From Actinokineospora fastidiosa (GTDB lineage Bacteria; Actinomycetota; Actinomycetes; Mycobacteriales; Pseudonocardiaceae): a stretch of DNA of 64,000 nucleotides. The stretch covers positions 124,001 to 188,000 of the forward strand of contig NZ_BMRB01000003.1 of NCBI RefSeq assembly GCF_014648415.1, in the 5' to 3' direction. The translations under genes and the position numbers were made by a program. This document shows positions 14,808 to 24,240 of the stretch, piece by piece. The notes beneath the pieces are model-generated. The model was not told the origin of the DNA, ran no database searches, and saw only the letters and a list, made by a program, of their open reading frames with translations. The first letter of the stretch is position 1. Every line of letters starts with the position of its first letter.

Positions 14808-16310
14808 CTTGTCGGTAGCAGCGGCTTCGCCGGGGCCGTAGTCCAGGAACTGGCCCAGCACACCGGGAACGGCGTCGTCGGCGAAGGCAAGCCCGGCGGC
14901 GTCCACGTCCGGGATCTCGTAGGCGCCGGAGTTCGCTGACGTCACCGCGACCAGGTTCAGCAGGCCCACCCGCCGCTGGAACGGCGAGCTGACCACGCGC
15001 CACCCGATCACCCCGCTCCGGCGCAGCGCGACCGTGCGCCTGCGCACCGCCCCGGACCGGGCGACCAGGTACTCCCCGCGCAGCCCGTGCCCGAGATTGC
15101 GGTACGCGTCCATGCCGAGCGCGACGGCGAGCGGCACCGCGATCACCGCGACGACCCCGGCGATCACGAGCAGCACGTCGGTCAGCAGCACGCCGAGCAG
15201 CGCGAGCACGGCCACCGGGGCCAACGCCCCCGAGACGGCCCAGACCAGCCGCCGCCTGCGCGCGGCGACCGGGTGCGCGGTCAGCCCGGCGGCCTCGGTC
15301 GGCGGCGGCGACTCCCCCAGGATCGACGCGGCCAGGGCCTGCGCCTTCGCCTTGGGCATCGCCGGGGCCAACGAGCGCGGGACGCTGTGTCCCTTCTCGT
15401 CCTTGACCCGCAGGCCGGTGGCCACCGCGTCGAGCCGGGCCGCGCCCGCCAGCCGCGCGCCGAGCGGCTCGACGAACTCCAGCCCGCGCACCCGCCGCTC
15501 CTCCAACGTCAGCGACCGCGTCGTCACCAGGCCGCGGCGCATGACGAGGGCGCCGGACTCCCTGGTCAGCCGGTAGTTCCACCACATCTCGACGAACAGG
15601 CCGAGCGAGCCCACGACACCCACCACGAGCCCGATCACCACGAGTACCGCCACCAGCTCCACAACCGACAGGCTCGCGAAGAACCCGCCCACCGCGCGCA
15701 CCACGTCGGCCTGCACGCCGAACCACTCGGCGACCTGCATGACCGCGCCGAACGCCGCCGCGCCCAGGATCGGCGTGGACACCGAGAGCGGCGCGTACCG
15801 CAGCCACGCCCAGTCCAGCCGGGCCAATTCGCCGGGGACGGCCGTCGCGGGCTCGGTCGTCGTGCGGCGCAGCAGGTCGCCGCGCAGCCGTTCGGCGAGC
15901 GCGCGGTCCAGCGGGTCGAAGGTGATCACCTCGCCCGCCTTGTCCTGCTGCCCGGTGCCGATGCGCACCTTCACCACGCCGAACAGCCGGTGCACGGGCC
16001 CGGCGTCGATGTCCACGCTGCGCACGCGCTCGCGCGGGATCGACTTCACCGTGTGCACCACGAAGTCGTGCCGCACCTCCACCCGCGAGTCCGTGACCCG
16101 GTACCGCGTGTGCCGCCATCGCAGCCAGTCGATGCCGACGCCGCCGAGCACGAGCAGCACCGCGCCCACGGGCACGATCACCAGCAACGGGAGTCCGGTG
16201 CCGAGCAGGCCGACGGTGGTCGGGACGCCCGCGACGACCGCGACGCCGAGCATGGTCACCAGGGTGACCCGCAGCGTGCGCGGGTCCAGGCGCCGCCAGT
16301 CGGCCGTCAC
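14805..16310 (-). CDS. PH-domain membrane protein, YdbT-like
   Basis: 501 aa. It contains repeated bacterial PH (bPH2, formerly DUF304) domains: YRVTDSRVEVRHDFVVHTVKSIPRERV; YRLTRESGALVMRRGLVTTRSL; and a C-terminal EYLVARSGAVRRRTVALRRSG. They are separated by paired membrane segments (LVIVPVGAVLLVLGGVGI; ELVAVLVVIGLVVGVVGSLGLF; VLALLGVLLTDVLLVIAGVVAVIAVPLAV). This is the YdbT half of the YdbS-YdbT pair, membrane proteins of unresolved function implicated in envelope stress and toxin resistance in Bacillus. The start overlaps the stop of the YdbS-like gene by 4 nt. Confidence 0.88.
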   Translation of the reverse strand: MTADWRRLDPRTLRVTLVTMLGVAVVAGVPTTVGLLGTGLPLLVIVPVGAVLLVLGGVGIDWLRWRHTRYRVTDSRVEVRHDFVVHTVKSIPRERVRSVDIDAGPVHRLFGVVKVRIGTGQQDKAGEVITFDPLDRALAERLRGDLLRRTTTEPATAVPGELARLDWAWLRYAPLSVSTPILGAAAFGAVMQVAEWFGVQADVVRAVGGFFASLSVVELVAVLVVIGLVVGVVGSLGLFVEMWWNYRLTRESGALVMRRGLVTTRSLTLEERRVRGLEFVEPLGARLAGAARLDAVATGLRVKDEKGHSVPRSLAPAMPKAKAQALAASILGESPPPTEAAGLTAHPVAARRRRLVWAVSGALAPVAVLALLGVLLTDVLLVIAGVVAVIAVPLAVALGMDAYRNLGHGLRGEYLVARSGAVRRRTVALRRSGVIGWRVVSSPFQRRVGLLNLVAVTSANSGAYEIPDVDAAGLAFADDAVPGVLGQFLDYGPGEAAATDK

Positions 16311-16816
16311 GTGGCATCACCGGGCGTCGCCTGGGTGATCGCGGTGAGGGTCTGGACCAGGTCGTCGGCCATCCGGTGGTCGAGGCCGGGGATCTTGATC
16401 GCGCCGTGCGCCGACGCGGTGGTGACGGTCACCGTCGACAGGCCGAAGCGCTGCTCCAGCGGCCCGCGCTTGGTGTCGACGGTCTGGATGCGCGACATCG
16501 GCGCGACCCGCCACTCCTGCATGAACCAACCGGTCCTGGCGTAGACGGCGTCGTCGGTCACTTCCCAGCGGTGGACCCGGAACCGCACCCGCGAGACCAC
16601 GAGCGCGTCGACCAGGCACACGACCGCAGTGACGGCCGCGGCGAGCAGCAGCCAGAACCGGGCGGGCCCGATGACGGCCGCGGCGACGGCGAGCACGACG
16701 ACGATCCCGCCCCACCAGAGCGCCGCCTGCGTCGCCCACCAGGTGACGGCGCGGCGCTCGACCGGGTTCCTCGGCGGGCGCAGCCGAGGGGACGCGTGCG
16801 AATCCTGCATGTCCAC
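16307..16816 (-). CDS. PH-domain membrane protein, YdbS-like
   Basis: 169 aa from GTG 16816 (ATG 16810 is an alternative). Two adjacent membrane helices (ALWWGGIVVVLAVAAAVIG; FWLLLAAAVTAVVCLVDALVV) are followed by one bPH2 domain, FRVHRWEVTDDAVYARTGWF and later SRIQTVDTKRGPLEQRFGL. That is the standard YdbS architecture. Translationally coupled to the YdbT-like gene. Both proteins should sit in the cytoplasmic membrane with the PH domains in the cytosol. Confidence 0.88.
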   Translation of the reverse strand: MDMQDSHASPRLRPPRNPVERRAVTWWATQAALWWGGIVVVLAVAAAVIGPARFWLLLAAAVTAVVCLVDALVVSRVRFRVHRWEVTDDAVYARTGWFMQEWRVAPMSRIQTVDTKRGPLEQRFGLSTVTVTTASAHGAIKIPGLDHRMADDLVQTLTAITQATPGDAT

Positions 16817-16911
16817 AGTCGATCATCCGGTCCGGTCACCGTGCGTCATCCGCAGGTCTGATATCGCCGAACCCTGTCCGCTGCGCGTCCGGTCGACTAC
16901 GGTGCGCGGGC

Positions 16912-17973
16912 ATGAGGCGATCCTTGATCATGGCCGCGCTGGTCGCGGTCGCGCTCGGCGGGGCACCGGCGGCGGGGGCGGCGACCCCGGCCCGCCACCC
17001 GGACCTGACCTGGCGGCTTTCGGTCACCGGCACGGACGCGCAGCTGCGCGGGCTCGCGGCGGTGAGTTCCCGCGTGGCGTGGGCGAGCGGGGCCAGGGGC
17101 ACCGTCCTGCGAACCGTCGACAGTGGACGGACGTGGCAGCGGAGCACGCCGCCCGGCAGCGAGGCGCTCGACCTGCGCGACATCGAGGCGTTCGACGCGC
17201 GCACGGCGGTGACGATGTCGATCGGACCCGGCGACCAGTCGCGCATCTACCGCACCACCGACGGCGGCGCCACGTGGACCGAGACCTTCCGCAGCGCCGA
17301 GCCCGCCGCGTTCTACGACTGCATGGCGTTCTTCGACCGCAGGCACGGACTCGCCATGAGCGACCCGGTCGACGGGAAGTTCCGCGTGCTGAGCACCGAC
17401 GACGGCGGCGCGAGCTGGCAGGTCGTGCCGGACGCCGGGATGCCGCCCGCGCTGGCGGGCGAGTTCGGGTTCGCCGCGAGCGGGCAGTGCCTGACCGTCG
17501 CAGGCGGCAGGCACGCCTGGATCGCCACCGGCGGCGGCGCGACGGCGCGGGTGCTGCACTCCGCCGACCGGGGCCGCACCTGGACCGCCCACGACACCGT
17601 GCTGGCCAGCGGGCCGAGCGCGGGCGTGTACGCCACCGCGTTCCGGGACCGCTCGCGCGGCATCGCCGTCGGCGGGGACTACACGGACCCGACCGGCGGG
17701 GTCGACGCGCTCGGCGTCACCCGCGACGGCGGGCGCACGTGGAGCAGGCCCGCGGTCGCGCCGCAGGGCTACCGCTCCGGCGTCGCGTGGCACCCGTTCC
17801 TGCCGACGGTGGCGATCGCCGTGGGTCCGACCGGCAGCGACGTGACCGTCGACGGCGGCCTGCGGTGGCACTCGTTCGACGCGGGCAGCTTCGACACCGT
17901 CGACTGCGCCCGCGACGGCGCGTGCTGGGCGTCTGGCGCTCGCGGCCGGGTGGGCAAGCTCGGCTGGAGCTGA
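16912..17973 (+). CDS. secreted YCF48/BNR-type beta-propeller protein
   Basis: 353 aa, ATG 16912 preceded by TACGGT-N8. Signal peptide: MRRSLIMAALVAVALGG followed by AP-AAGAAT. The mature protein shows several repeats of the type DGGATWTETF, DGGASWQVV, DRGRTWTAHD and DGGRTWSRP, the BNR/Asp-box signature of sialidase-like and YCF48-like propellers. It is exported and folded outside the cell. Related proteins are annotated as oxidoreductase or photosystem-assembly-like, but the propeller itself does not tell a function. Two Cys pairs (YDCMAF, GQCLTV, VDCARDGACW) may form disulfides. Confidence 0.85.
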   Translation: MRRSLIMAALVAVALGGAPAAGAATPARHPDLTWRLSVTGTDAQLRGLAAVSSRVAWASGARGTVLRTVDSGRTWQRSTPPGSEALDLRDIEAFDARTAVTMSIGPGDQSRIYRTTDGGATWTETFRSAEPAAFYDCMAFFDRRHGLAMSDPVDGKFRVLSTDDGGASWQVVPDAGMPPALAGEFGFAASGQCLTVAGGRHAWIATGGGATARVLHSADRGRTWTAHDTVLASGPSAGVYATAFRDRSRGIAVGGDYTDPTGGVDALGVTRDGGRTWSRPAVAPQGYRSGVAWHPFLPTVAIAVGPTGSDVTVDGGLRWHSFDAGSFDTVDCARDGACWASGARGRVGKLGWS

Positions 17974-18017
17974 AACCGGTTTGACGGGGCGGGGCCGATC
18001 CGGGAACGGTTCGGCCC

Positions 18018-18437
18018 ATGACGAGCACAATCCAGAACATCGTGATCGACTGCGCCGACGCCTACGGGCTCGCCGTCTTCTGGTCGAAGGTCGTGGGCTA
18101 CCCGCTCGCCGACGACGACCAGCCCGGCGACCCGGAGGCGGTCGTCGTGCTCCCCGGCGGCACCGCCCTGTTCTTCGCCCAGGTCCCCGAGCCCAAGTCG
18201 GGGAAGAACCGCCTGCACCTGTGCCTGAAGCCGGAGACCAACCGCGAGGACGAGGTGGAGCGCCTGCTGGGCATCGGCGCCACCATGCTCGTCGACCGCC
18301 GCAAGCCCGACGGCCTGGGCTGGGCCGTCCTGGCCGACCCGGAGGGCAACGAGTTCTGCGTGCTGCGCGGACCGGGCAACACCCCGCCCAACCACGGGTG
18401 GAACCCCGCGCCGGAAGCGGTTCCGGACCCGGCGTGA
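18018..18437 (+). CDS. VOC-family (glyoxalase/bleomycin resistance-like) protein
   Basis: 139 aa, ATG 18018 with an AACGGT-N7 leaderless-type promoter. Two beta-alpha-beta-beta-beta modules of the vicinal oxygen chelate fold are visible: IVIDCADAYGLAVFWSKVVGY at the N-terminus and WAVLADPEGNEFCVLRGPG near the C-terminus, with the metal-ligand Glu in EFCV. Typical of glyoxalase-like domain (Glyoxalase_6) proteins, whose individual substrates are mostly unknown. Confidence 0.88.
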   Translation: MTSTIQNIVIDCADAYGLAVFWSKVVGYPLADDDQPGDPEAVVVLPGGTALFFAQVPEPKSGKNRLHLCLKPETNREDEVERLLGIGATMLVDRRKPDGLGWAVLADPEGNEFCVLRGPGNTPPNHGWNPAPEAVPDPA

Positions 18438-18469
18438 CGAGTCAATTGGTCTAGACCCATTATGGTGGG

Positions 18470-19150
18470 GTGCGCACACCACTGCTGGAGATCATCGCCC
18501 TGACGACCGAGGACGCCCGCGCCGCGGAGCGGGGCGGCGCCGACCGCCTCGAGGTCGTCGCCGACATGTCCCGGGACGGGACCACGCCAGACGCGGCCCT
18601 GGTCGCCGAGATGCGGGCGGCTGTGAGCATCCCGCTGCGGGTCATGCTCCGCGGCGGGGCGGGGTTCACCGCGGACGAGGCCGAGGTGGAGCGCATGGTC
18701 GAGGCCGCGCGCGCCCTGCGGGCGGCGGGCGCGGAGGAGTTCGTGTTCGGGTTCCTCACCCCGGACGGCGAGGTCGACCTCGCCGCGACGTCGGCGGTGG
18801 TGGACGCGGTCGACGGCTGCCCGTGGACGTTCCACCGGGCGGTCGACCACGCGGGCGACGCGCGCAAGGCGTGGGCGGACGTGGCCGGGCTGCCCGGGCT
18901 CGACACCGTGCTCACCGCGGGGTCGGCCAGCGGCCTCTGCGACGGCCTGCCCGTCCTGGCCGCCCGCACCGACTGGCCGGTGGCCGGGCCCCGGCTGCTC
19001 GCGGGCGGCGGGCTGCGCCACGACCACGTCCCCGCGCTGCGGGCCATCGGCGTCACCGCGATCCACGCAGGCGGGCTGGTGCGCAGGAGCTGGGACCACC
19101 CGGTGGAGGCCGACCGCGTCCGCGTCCTGCGGTCCCTGCTCGACGCCTGA
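18470..19150 (+). CDS. cutC: CutC-family protein
   Basis: 226 aa, GTG 18470 (CATTAT-N6 before it). TIM-barrel CutC signature: LEIIALTTEDARAAERGGADRLEVVADM, then a VMLRGGAGF loop, VFGFLTPDGEVD, FHRAVDHAGD, LTAGSAS and LLAGGGLRHDHV. The family was first linked to copper homeostasis in E. coli, but that role has been questioned and the biochemical activity is unsettled. The usual start (an N-terminal Met-x-x-LEI) matches here. It precedes the Ser/Thr kinase by 37 nt on the same strand. Confidence 0.9.
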   Translation: MRTPLLEIIALTTEDARAAERGGADRLEVVADMSRDGTTPDAALVAEMRAAVSIPLRVMLRGGAGFTADEAEVERMVEAARALRAAGAEEFVFGFLTPDGEVDLAATSAVVDAVDGCPWTFHRAVDHAGDARKAWADVAGLPGLDTVLTAGSASGLCDGLPVLAARTDWPVAGPRLLAGGGLRHDHVPALRAIGVTAIHAGGLVRRSWDHPVEADRVRVLRSLLDA

Positions 19151-19187
19151 CCGATTACGATGCGCCGGGGAGAAGCGGGGGCGTGGC

Positions 19188-21182
19188 GTGCAGGACGACC
19201 TGTCGGCGGAGGAGATGCGGGCGTGGGCCCCGCGACCGGGGCCTGCCGCCGCACCGGACCTGCGGCTCCCCGGCTACAGCGGCTTCCGGCTCATCGCCCA
19301 GGGCGGCGAGGGGGCGGTGTACCGGGCCCGTCAGGACGGGCTGGGGCGCGATGTCGCCATCAAGGCCCTGCAGGCCGTCGACCCGGCGACCCAGGCCCGT
19401 TTCCGGCGGGAACTGGAGATCACCGTCCGGCTGGGGCGTCAGCACCCGCACATCGTGACCGTCCTCGACACCGGCACCCTGCCGGACGGGCGGCCGTGCA
19501 TCGTGATGGAGTACTACGACCTGGGCTCCCTCCACGACCGCCTGACCACGCACGGCCCCCTGCCGGTGTCGGAGGTCGTCGCCGCGGGCGTCGCGGTCGC
19601 GGACGCCCTGGCCTTCGCCCACGCCCAGGGCATCCTGCACCGCGACGTCAAGCCGCAGAACGTGCTGGTCCTGCCCACGTCGTACGTGCTGGCCGACTTC
19701 GGGATCGCCCGGGGAGCGGACGCGGGCCACTCGGCGTCGCTGCAGCTGGTCAGCTACCGCCACGCCGCGCCCCAGATGCTCGACGGGACCGCCCCCGCGG
19801 CGGCGGATGACGTGTGGTCCCTGGGCTCGACCCTGCACACCCTGCTCATGGGCGTCCCCCCGTTCGCGGGCGACAACCCCAACGAGGACACGGTCCTCTC
19901 CTACCTCGACCGAGTCCGTTCGGCCGACCCCCGCCCCCTCACCCGCCCCGACGTCCCCGAGGCCCTGGCCGGGGTCATCGACCGCTGCCTGCGCAAGAAC
20001 CGCGAGGACCGCTACCCCGACTCCACCACCCTCCGCGACGCCCTCGCCGCCGTGGCCACCGACCTCCGCCGCTGGCAGCCTCCTGGCGCGCCCAGCCGCG
20101 GCACCCCTCCCCCGCTCGCTATGCCAGGTGGCTCGGGAGAGGGCGCAGGCGATTCGGCGACCGCCGTCAGCGGACCGGGCGCGCCTGCCACCGACACCCC
20201 GCACTCCGCCTCACCCGATTCCGTGCATGAGCCGGAACCGGCCTCCTCCGCGAGCCCAGGCATTCCCGCCGACACCGCGCATACGGCTATGCAGGTGGAC
20301 GACAGTCGGAGCGCTGAAGCCACGGCCATCGCGCCTGGGGGCCTTGGCGACGACGTGACGCAGTTGCCTGACTTCGGGCCCGCTCCGAGTCCGCCCGCGC
20401 CCGTCGAGCCCGCTCCTGTGCCCGCACCGCCGGTGGAGTCGCGCGGGACCATGACGGGGCGGCTGGCGGATCTCACCGTCCGGCATGGGGAGCCGGTAGG
20501 GCCGGAGTTCGGTCCTGGGGTGGGCGGACCCCTGGATGCGGAGAGCGCGGTCGGGTTCGATCACGAGTACCGCGGTCCTTGGGGTGGCGACACCGCTGCC
20601 CAGACAGGAGCACTCCCGGGCTCTCCCGGCGTTTCCGCGGGGCGGGACGAGTTGCCCACCGTGCCGAAGCTGTCGCCCGCGCAGGTTCCGGGGTTCCCCG
20701 CGATGCCCGAACCCCGGGACGACGAGGAAGCGCCTCGGCGGCGGTTGCGGGGGTTCGTGATCGCGGGGGCCGTGGCGGCCGTCATCGGCGTGGGAATCGG
20801 GTTCCTCGCCAATCGAGAGGGTGTGCCCGCCAGCGCGCCGACCACGACTCCGCCGCCACCCGCGACCTCCTCCACCGCGCCGATCCCACCGGGCGGCGAT
20901 CCCGCCATCGCGCCGGTGCTGACCGAAGTGGACGATCAGGGGAACGCTGCCGAGTTGGTGTGGGAGGACCCGACGGGCGGCCGGGCGCAGTTCGTGCTCT
21001 ACGACGTCACCGCGCCGGACGGGCCGCCGGTCCCGATCACCAGCGTGGCCGCGGGGCTGACCAGCTTCGTCGTCGACCTCGACCCCGCCGCGCCCGAATA
21101 CTGCTTCCAGGTCGTGGCGATCGGCCTCGACGACCCCGCCACGCAGCGGGGCGCCTCCGGGCGGGTGTGCGTCAGGCGTTAG
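19188..21182 (+). CDS. membrane Ser/Thr protein kinase with C-terminal fibronectin-like domain
   Basis: 664 aa, GTG 19188. The kinase domain spans about residues 30-290: ATP loop AQGGEGAVYRA, catalytic Lys58 (VAIK), HRDVKPQN with Asp152, DFG at 169-171 and a DDVWSLGSTLHTLLMG subdomain IX. A long Pro/Ala/Ser/Thr-rich linker (about 300-515) follows, then one membrane helix (about 520-542). The extracellular C-terminus has a Thr/Pro stalk and a fibronectin-III-like beta domain (about 570-664). This is a PknB-like topology with a different ectodomain. Convergent, with a 4-nt overlap, with the transglutaminase/DUF58/MoxR operon; probably signals cell-surface state. Substrates unknown. Confidence 0.93.
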   Translation: MQDDLSAEEMRAWAPRPGPAAAPDLRLPGYSGFRLIAQGGEGAVYRARQDGLGRDVAIKALQAVDPATQARFRRELEITVRLGRQHPHIVTVLDTGTLPDGRPCIVMEYYDLGSLHDRLTTHGPLPVSEVVAAGVAVADALAFAHAQGILHRDVKPQNVLVLPTSYVLADFGIARGADAGHSASLQLVSYRHAAPQMLDGTAPAAADDVWSLGSTLHTLLMGVPPFAGDNPNEDTVLSYLDRVRSADPRPLTRPDVPEALAGVIDRCLRKNREDRYPDSTTLRDALAAVATDLRRWQPPGAPSRGTPPPLAMPGGSGEGAGDSATAVSGPGAPATDTPHSASPDSVHEPEPASSASPGIPADTAHTAMQVDDSRSAEATAIAPGGLGDDVTQLPDFGPAPSPPAPVEPAPVPAPPVESRGTMTGRLADLTVRHGEPVGPEFGPGVGGPLDAESAVGFDHEYRGPWGGDTAAQTGALPGSPGVSAGRDELPTVPKLSPAQVPGFPAMPEPRDDEEAPRRRLRGFVIAGAVAAVIGVGIGFLANREGVPASAPTTTPPPPATSSTAPIPPGGDPAIAPVLTEVDDQGNAAELVWEDPTGGRAQFVLYDVTAPDGPPVPITSVAAGLTSFVVDLDPAAPEYCFQVVAIGLDDPATQRGASGRVCVRR

Positions 21183-23167
21183 CGGCGGCGCAACGGCCGC
21201 GGGTCGATCGGCCACCACACCCTGCGGTACCACGGCACTCCCCGGGACACCGCGCGCCGGACCTGACGGGCCAGGAGCCACGGCTCGGCGCCTGCCACGT
21301 CGCCTTCCGGGCTGAACGCGGCGCGGTCGGCGAGGTCCGCCAGGCGTGGCGCGGGCGCGGGGAGCGACGACGCGACCTCGGGCGCGGCCAGCCGAGGGGC
21401 GGGTGCGCGGCCGGACACCACGAGCAGGTCGAGGACGTGCCGCCACGCCCCCGCCGCGCCCGCGCGGCGCAGCCGCGAGCGGCGGATCCCGCGCAGCGCC
21501 AACAACAGGACCACCGGCAGCACCGGCACCACCGCCAGGACTACCGGCCACCGCGACGGCTCGGCCGCCACGGGCGGCTCCACGACCGGCGCGGGCGGCT
21601 GGACCAGCGGCGGGGCGTCGGTGGGCGGCGTGGTCGGGGACGCGGTGATCGACGCGAGCCGGTCCAGCACCTCCCGCTTCGCCGCCGCGCTCGGGCCGCT
21701 GTCGGTGCCGGACACCGGGTCGAACGGGATCCAGCCCCAGCCGTCGAAGTACACCTCCGGCCAGGCCGTCGCGTCGATGCCGCGCACCACCCGGTACCCG
21801 TCCGGCCCCTCGGGCACGGGCGGGAAGCCGACCACCACACGGGTGGGCAGGCCGACGGCCCGCGCCAGCACGGCGTACGCGGTGGCGAACTGCTCGGCGG
21901 TGCCCTTGCCCGCCCCCGTGCTGCCGGGCGCGCCGAAGAGGAACTGCGAGATCCGCGCGTACGACGATCCGGTCGGCGCCTCCGCGTCGGGCACGCGGTC
22001 GAGGCGGACCACCTGTTCCAGGGCGACCGCCTGCTCATAGGGCGTGCGCGCGGACTCCACGCCGCGCCGGGCGTACTCGGCGAGTTCGGTGGGCAGATTG
22101 GGCAGCGCGAGGTACCGGCGGACAGCGGGCCCGCCGGGCACGCCTGCCGCGGCCAGCGCCTCGTCCGTCGGCTGGTCGACGACGCCGCGCACCGTGTACC
22201 GCAGCCCCGGCGCCAGCCCGCGCGGCAGCACGAGCGCGCCGGAGTCGGCGTCGACCAGCGCGTCACCGATGCTGGTCGAGACCGTCCGGCCGACCCCGGG
22301 CAGCCAGGTCCCGTCGAGCGCGCCGACGACGAACTCGACCGACGCCTCCTCGACCCGTTGCCCCGGAGGCAGGTCCGGCGCGTCGACCGCGCCCAGCGGC
22401 CCGTACAGCGCCGACGCGCGCCAGCTCGCGCCGGTGTAGTCGGCGAGCACGGCCAGCCGCACGGGCAGCTGCGGCCCGCGCAGCCGGAACAGCTCGGTCT
22501 CCGGCGCGGCCGCCCACGCCGCCAGCCTCGGCAGCGGGTTGGCCACCTGGACGTCGGCCACCGGCGGGCGCACCAGCTCGCGCGGCTCGAAGGCGTTCGC
22601 CCCCGGCAGCACGACGGCCACCAGCGCGACCACCGCGCCGAGGATCAGCGGCGCCTCGGCGACGCGCACCCACCCGGCCAGCGCCACCGCCACGACCCCG
22701 ACCGCCACCAGGCCGTACGGGTCCGCCTGCCCGCCGGTGAGCAGCGCGCCCGCGGCGTACAGCGCCACCGCGGCCAGCGGCGGCCCCAGCAGGCGCGCGC
22801 CCCGCAGCGACACCGCGGCCAGCACGGCGACGCAGAACACCAGGACCGCGCCGGGCATCAGCAGGTCGACCGACGGCGGCGCCGGTCTGGCCGCCGTCAG
22901 CAGCCGGGGAACGCTGTCCCGCAGCACCTCCAGCGGCCCGCCCGGGATGGCGCCCCGCGCGGCGAAGTACCCGCCGAACAGCCCGACCGGCAGCAACACG
23001 GACAGCACCGTCCCGCCGCCGAACCGCGACCCCGCGGCCGCCACCAGCGCGTGCGCGACCACGATCGCCGCGGCGAACACCGGGTACGCCACGGCCCCGG
23101 ACCAGCCCTGCGCCAACGGCACCGCCGCCACCGCCAGCAGCACCGCGGACCACCCGAACCGCTTCAC
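21179..23167 (-). CDS. transglutaminase-fold membrane protein (TgpA-like), catalytic residues replaced
   Basis: 662 aa from GTG 23167, whose GTGA overlaps the DUF58 stop (GTG 23185 would add 6 residues). Five to seven membrane helices occupy residues 1-190, a DUF3488-type layout. An extracellular transglutaminase-like domain spans about 380-490. A further helix (about 545-570, VVLAVVPVLPVVLLLAL) and a cytoplasmic tail follow. In the catalytic motif GxCEQFA the Cys is Ala424 (GTAEQFA). In the DAHAWPEVY motif the His is Thr467 (DATAWPEVY). The third residue Asp483 remains. The domain should therefore be non-catalytic. It follows DUF58 and MoxR in one operon, the common neighbourhood of this family. 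Confidence 0.88.
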   Translation of the reverse strand: MKRFGWSAVLLAVAAVPLAQGWSGAVAYPVFAAAIVVAHALVAAAGSRFGGGTVLSVLLPVGLFGGYFAARGAIPGGPLEVLRDSVPRLLTAARPAPPSVDLLMPGAVLVFCVAVLAAVSLRGARLLGPPLAAVALYAAGALLTGGQADPYGLVAVGVVAVALAGWVRVAEAPLILGAVVALVAVVLPGANAFEPRELVRPPVADVQVANPLPRLAAWAAAPETELFRLRGPQLPVRLAVLADYTGASWRASALYGPLGAVDAPDLPPGQRVEEASVEFVVGALDGTWLPGVGRTVSTSIGDALVDADSGALVLPRGLAPGLRYTVRGVVDQPTDEALAAAGVPGGPAVRRYLALPNLPTELAEYARRGVESARTPYEQAVALEQVVRLDRVPDAEAPTGSSYARISQFLFGAPGSTGAGKGTAEQFATAYAVLARAVGLPTRVVVGFPPVPEGPDGYRVVRGIDATAWPEVYFDGWGWIPFDPVSGTDSGPSAAAKREVLDRLASITASPTTPPTDAPPLVQPPAPVVEPPVAAEPSRWPVVLAVVPVLPVVLLLALRGIRRSRLRRAGAAGAWRHVLDLLVVSGRAPAPRLAAPEVASSLPAPAPRLADLADRAAFSPEGDVAGAEPWLLARQVRRAVSRGVPWYRRVWWPIDPRPLRRR

Positions 23168-24240
23168 AGGACCACCGCGTCCCACGCGCGCAGCAGCGCC
23201 TCGGCGGACGAGCCGCGCAACACGATGACCGCGCCGCCCGCGCTCACCGAATCCTCCGACCCCACCGACAACACTACGCCGTACGCGCCCCGGCCTGCAG
23301 CCAGAATCAGTTCGTCCACAGCGAACGAACCGATGGCCGCCACGACATCGAGATCGCGGACCGGCACCGGCCGGACATCCTGCGCCGCAACGGGAACTAC
23401 GTCCGCCAGCGCCGACAGCGCCTCCGCCGCGTCCGGCTCCAGCACCTCCACGTCCACCGAGCCCGACGCCGACAACAGCCGGACCGGGTGGCCGTCCGCC
23501 GCCGCCGAGGCCACCAGCGACGCCGCGACCTCCACAGCCTCCTCAAAGGACTCCGCCGTGTGCGCGGACTCCCGGTCGTCCAGCAGGACAGCCAGGTGCG
23601 GACGCGCGGGATCGGCGTCCTCGCGGATCATCAGCGTGCCCGTGCGCGCGCTGGTCGCCCAGTGCAGCCGCCGCAGATCGTCGCCGGGGACGTACTCCCG
23701 CAACCCCACCAGGTCCGTGCCGCCGCGCTCGACCCGCTCGTCCGCGCCCACCTGCCCGCGCCGCGCGCCCGCGGGCAACCCGCGCACCGGCAGCACCCTC
23801 GGCACGACCCGCACCGTCACCTCACCCGCGGCGACGCGCGACGACACCGCCAGCACCGCGGGCCCGTACCGGCGCACGGTCAACGGCCCCACGGCGACCA
23901 CGCCCCGGCGCTGTGTCGGCACCGGATACGACACCCGCCCGGATTCCGGGATGTCCAGCGCGACCGGCGACCCCGCCACCGTGTCGACCACCTCGACCGG
24001 GAGCCTGCCCGTCCCGCTCACCACGACCGACGCGGTGCACGCCGCCAACCGGGGAACGGTCCTCGGCCGCACCTCCCGGACCGCGTCGACCGGCGAGGCC
24101 ACCAGCACGACCACAAAGGACAGCACGACCACCGCGACCAACGCGAGGCCGAGCGCCGTCAGCCCCGGATACCGCCACCACAGCCCGCATCCCGCGCACA
24201 GCGCGCCCGCTGCCAGGACAGCCGCGCCCCGGACGGTCAT
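23164..24240 (-). CDS. DUF58 domain membrane protein
   Basis: 358 aa, ATG 24240 overlapping the MoxR stop by ATGA. Two N-terminal membrane helices (GAAVLAAGALCAGCGLWW; ALGLALVAVVVLSFVVVLVAS) are followed by the DUF58 core. Its signature GTDLVGLREYVPGDDLRRLHWATSART is at about residues 190-217, and a von Willebrand-A-like region (HLAVLLDDRES) comes after it. DUF58 proteins are obligate neighbours of MoxR AAA+ ATPases and thought to act with them as chaperones for surface complexes. Coupled to the transglutaminase-like gene downstream. Confidence 0.93.
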   Translation of the reverse strand: MTVRGAAVLAAGALCAGCGLWWRYPGLTALGLALVAVVVLSFVVVLVASPVDAVREVRPRTVPRLAACTASVVVSGTGRLPVEVVDTVAGSPVALDIPESGRVSYPVPTQRRGVVAVGPLTVRRYGPAVLAVSSRVAAGEVTVRVVPRVLPVRGLPAGARRGQVGADERVERGGTDLVGLREYVPGDDLRRLHWATSARTGTLMIREDADPARPHLAVLLDDRESAHTAESFEEAVEVAASLVASAAADGHPVRLLSASGSVDVEVLEPDAAEALSALADVVPVAAQDVRPVPVRDLDVVAAIGSFAVDELILAAGRGAYGVVLSVGSEDSVSAGGAVIVLRGSSAEALLRAWDAVVL

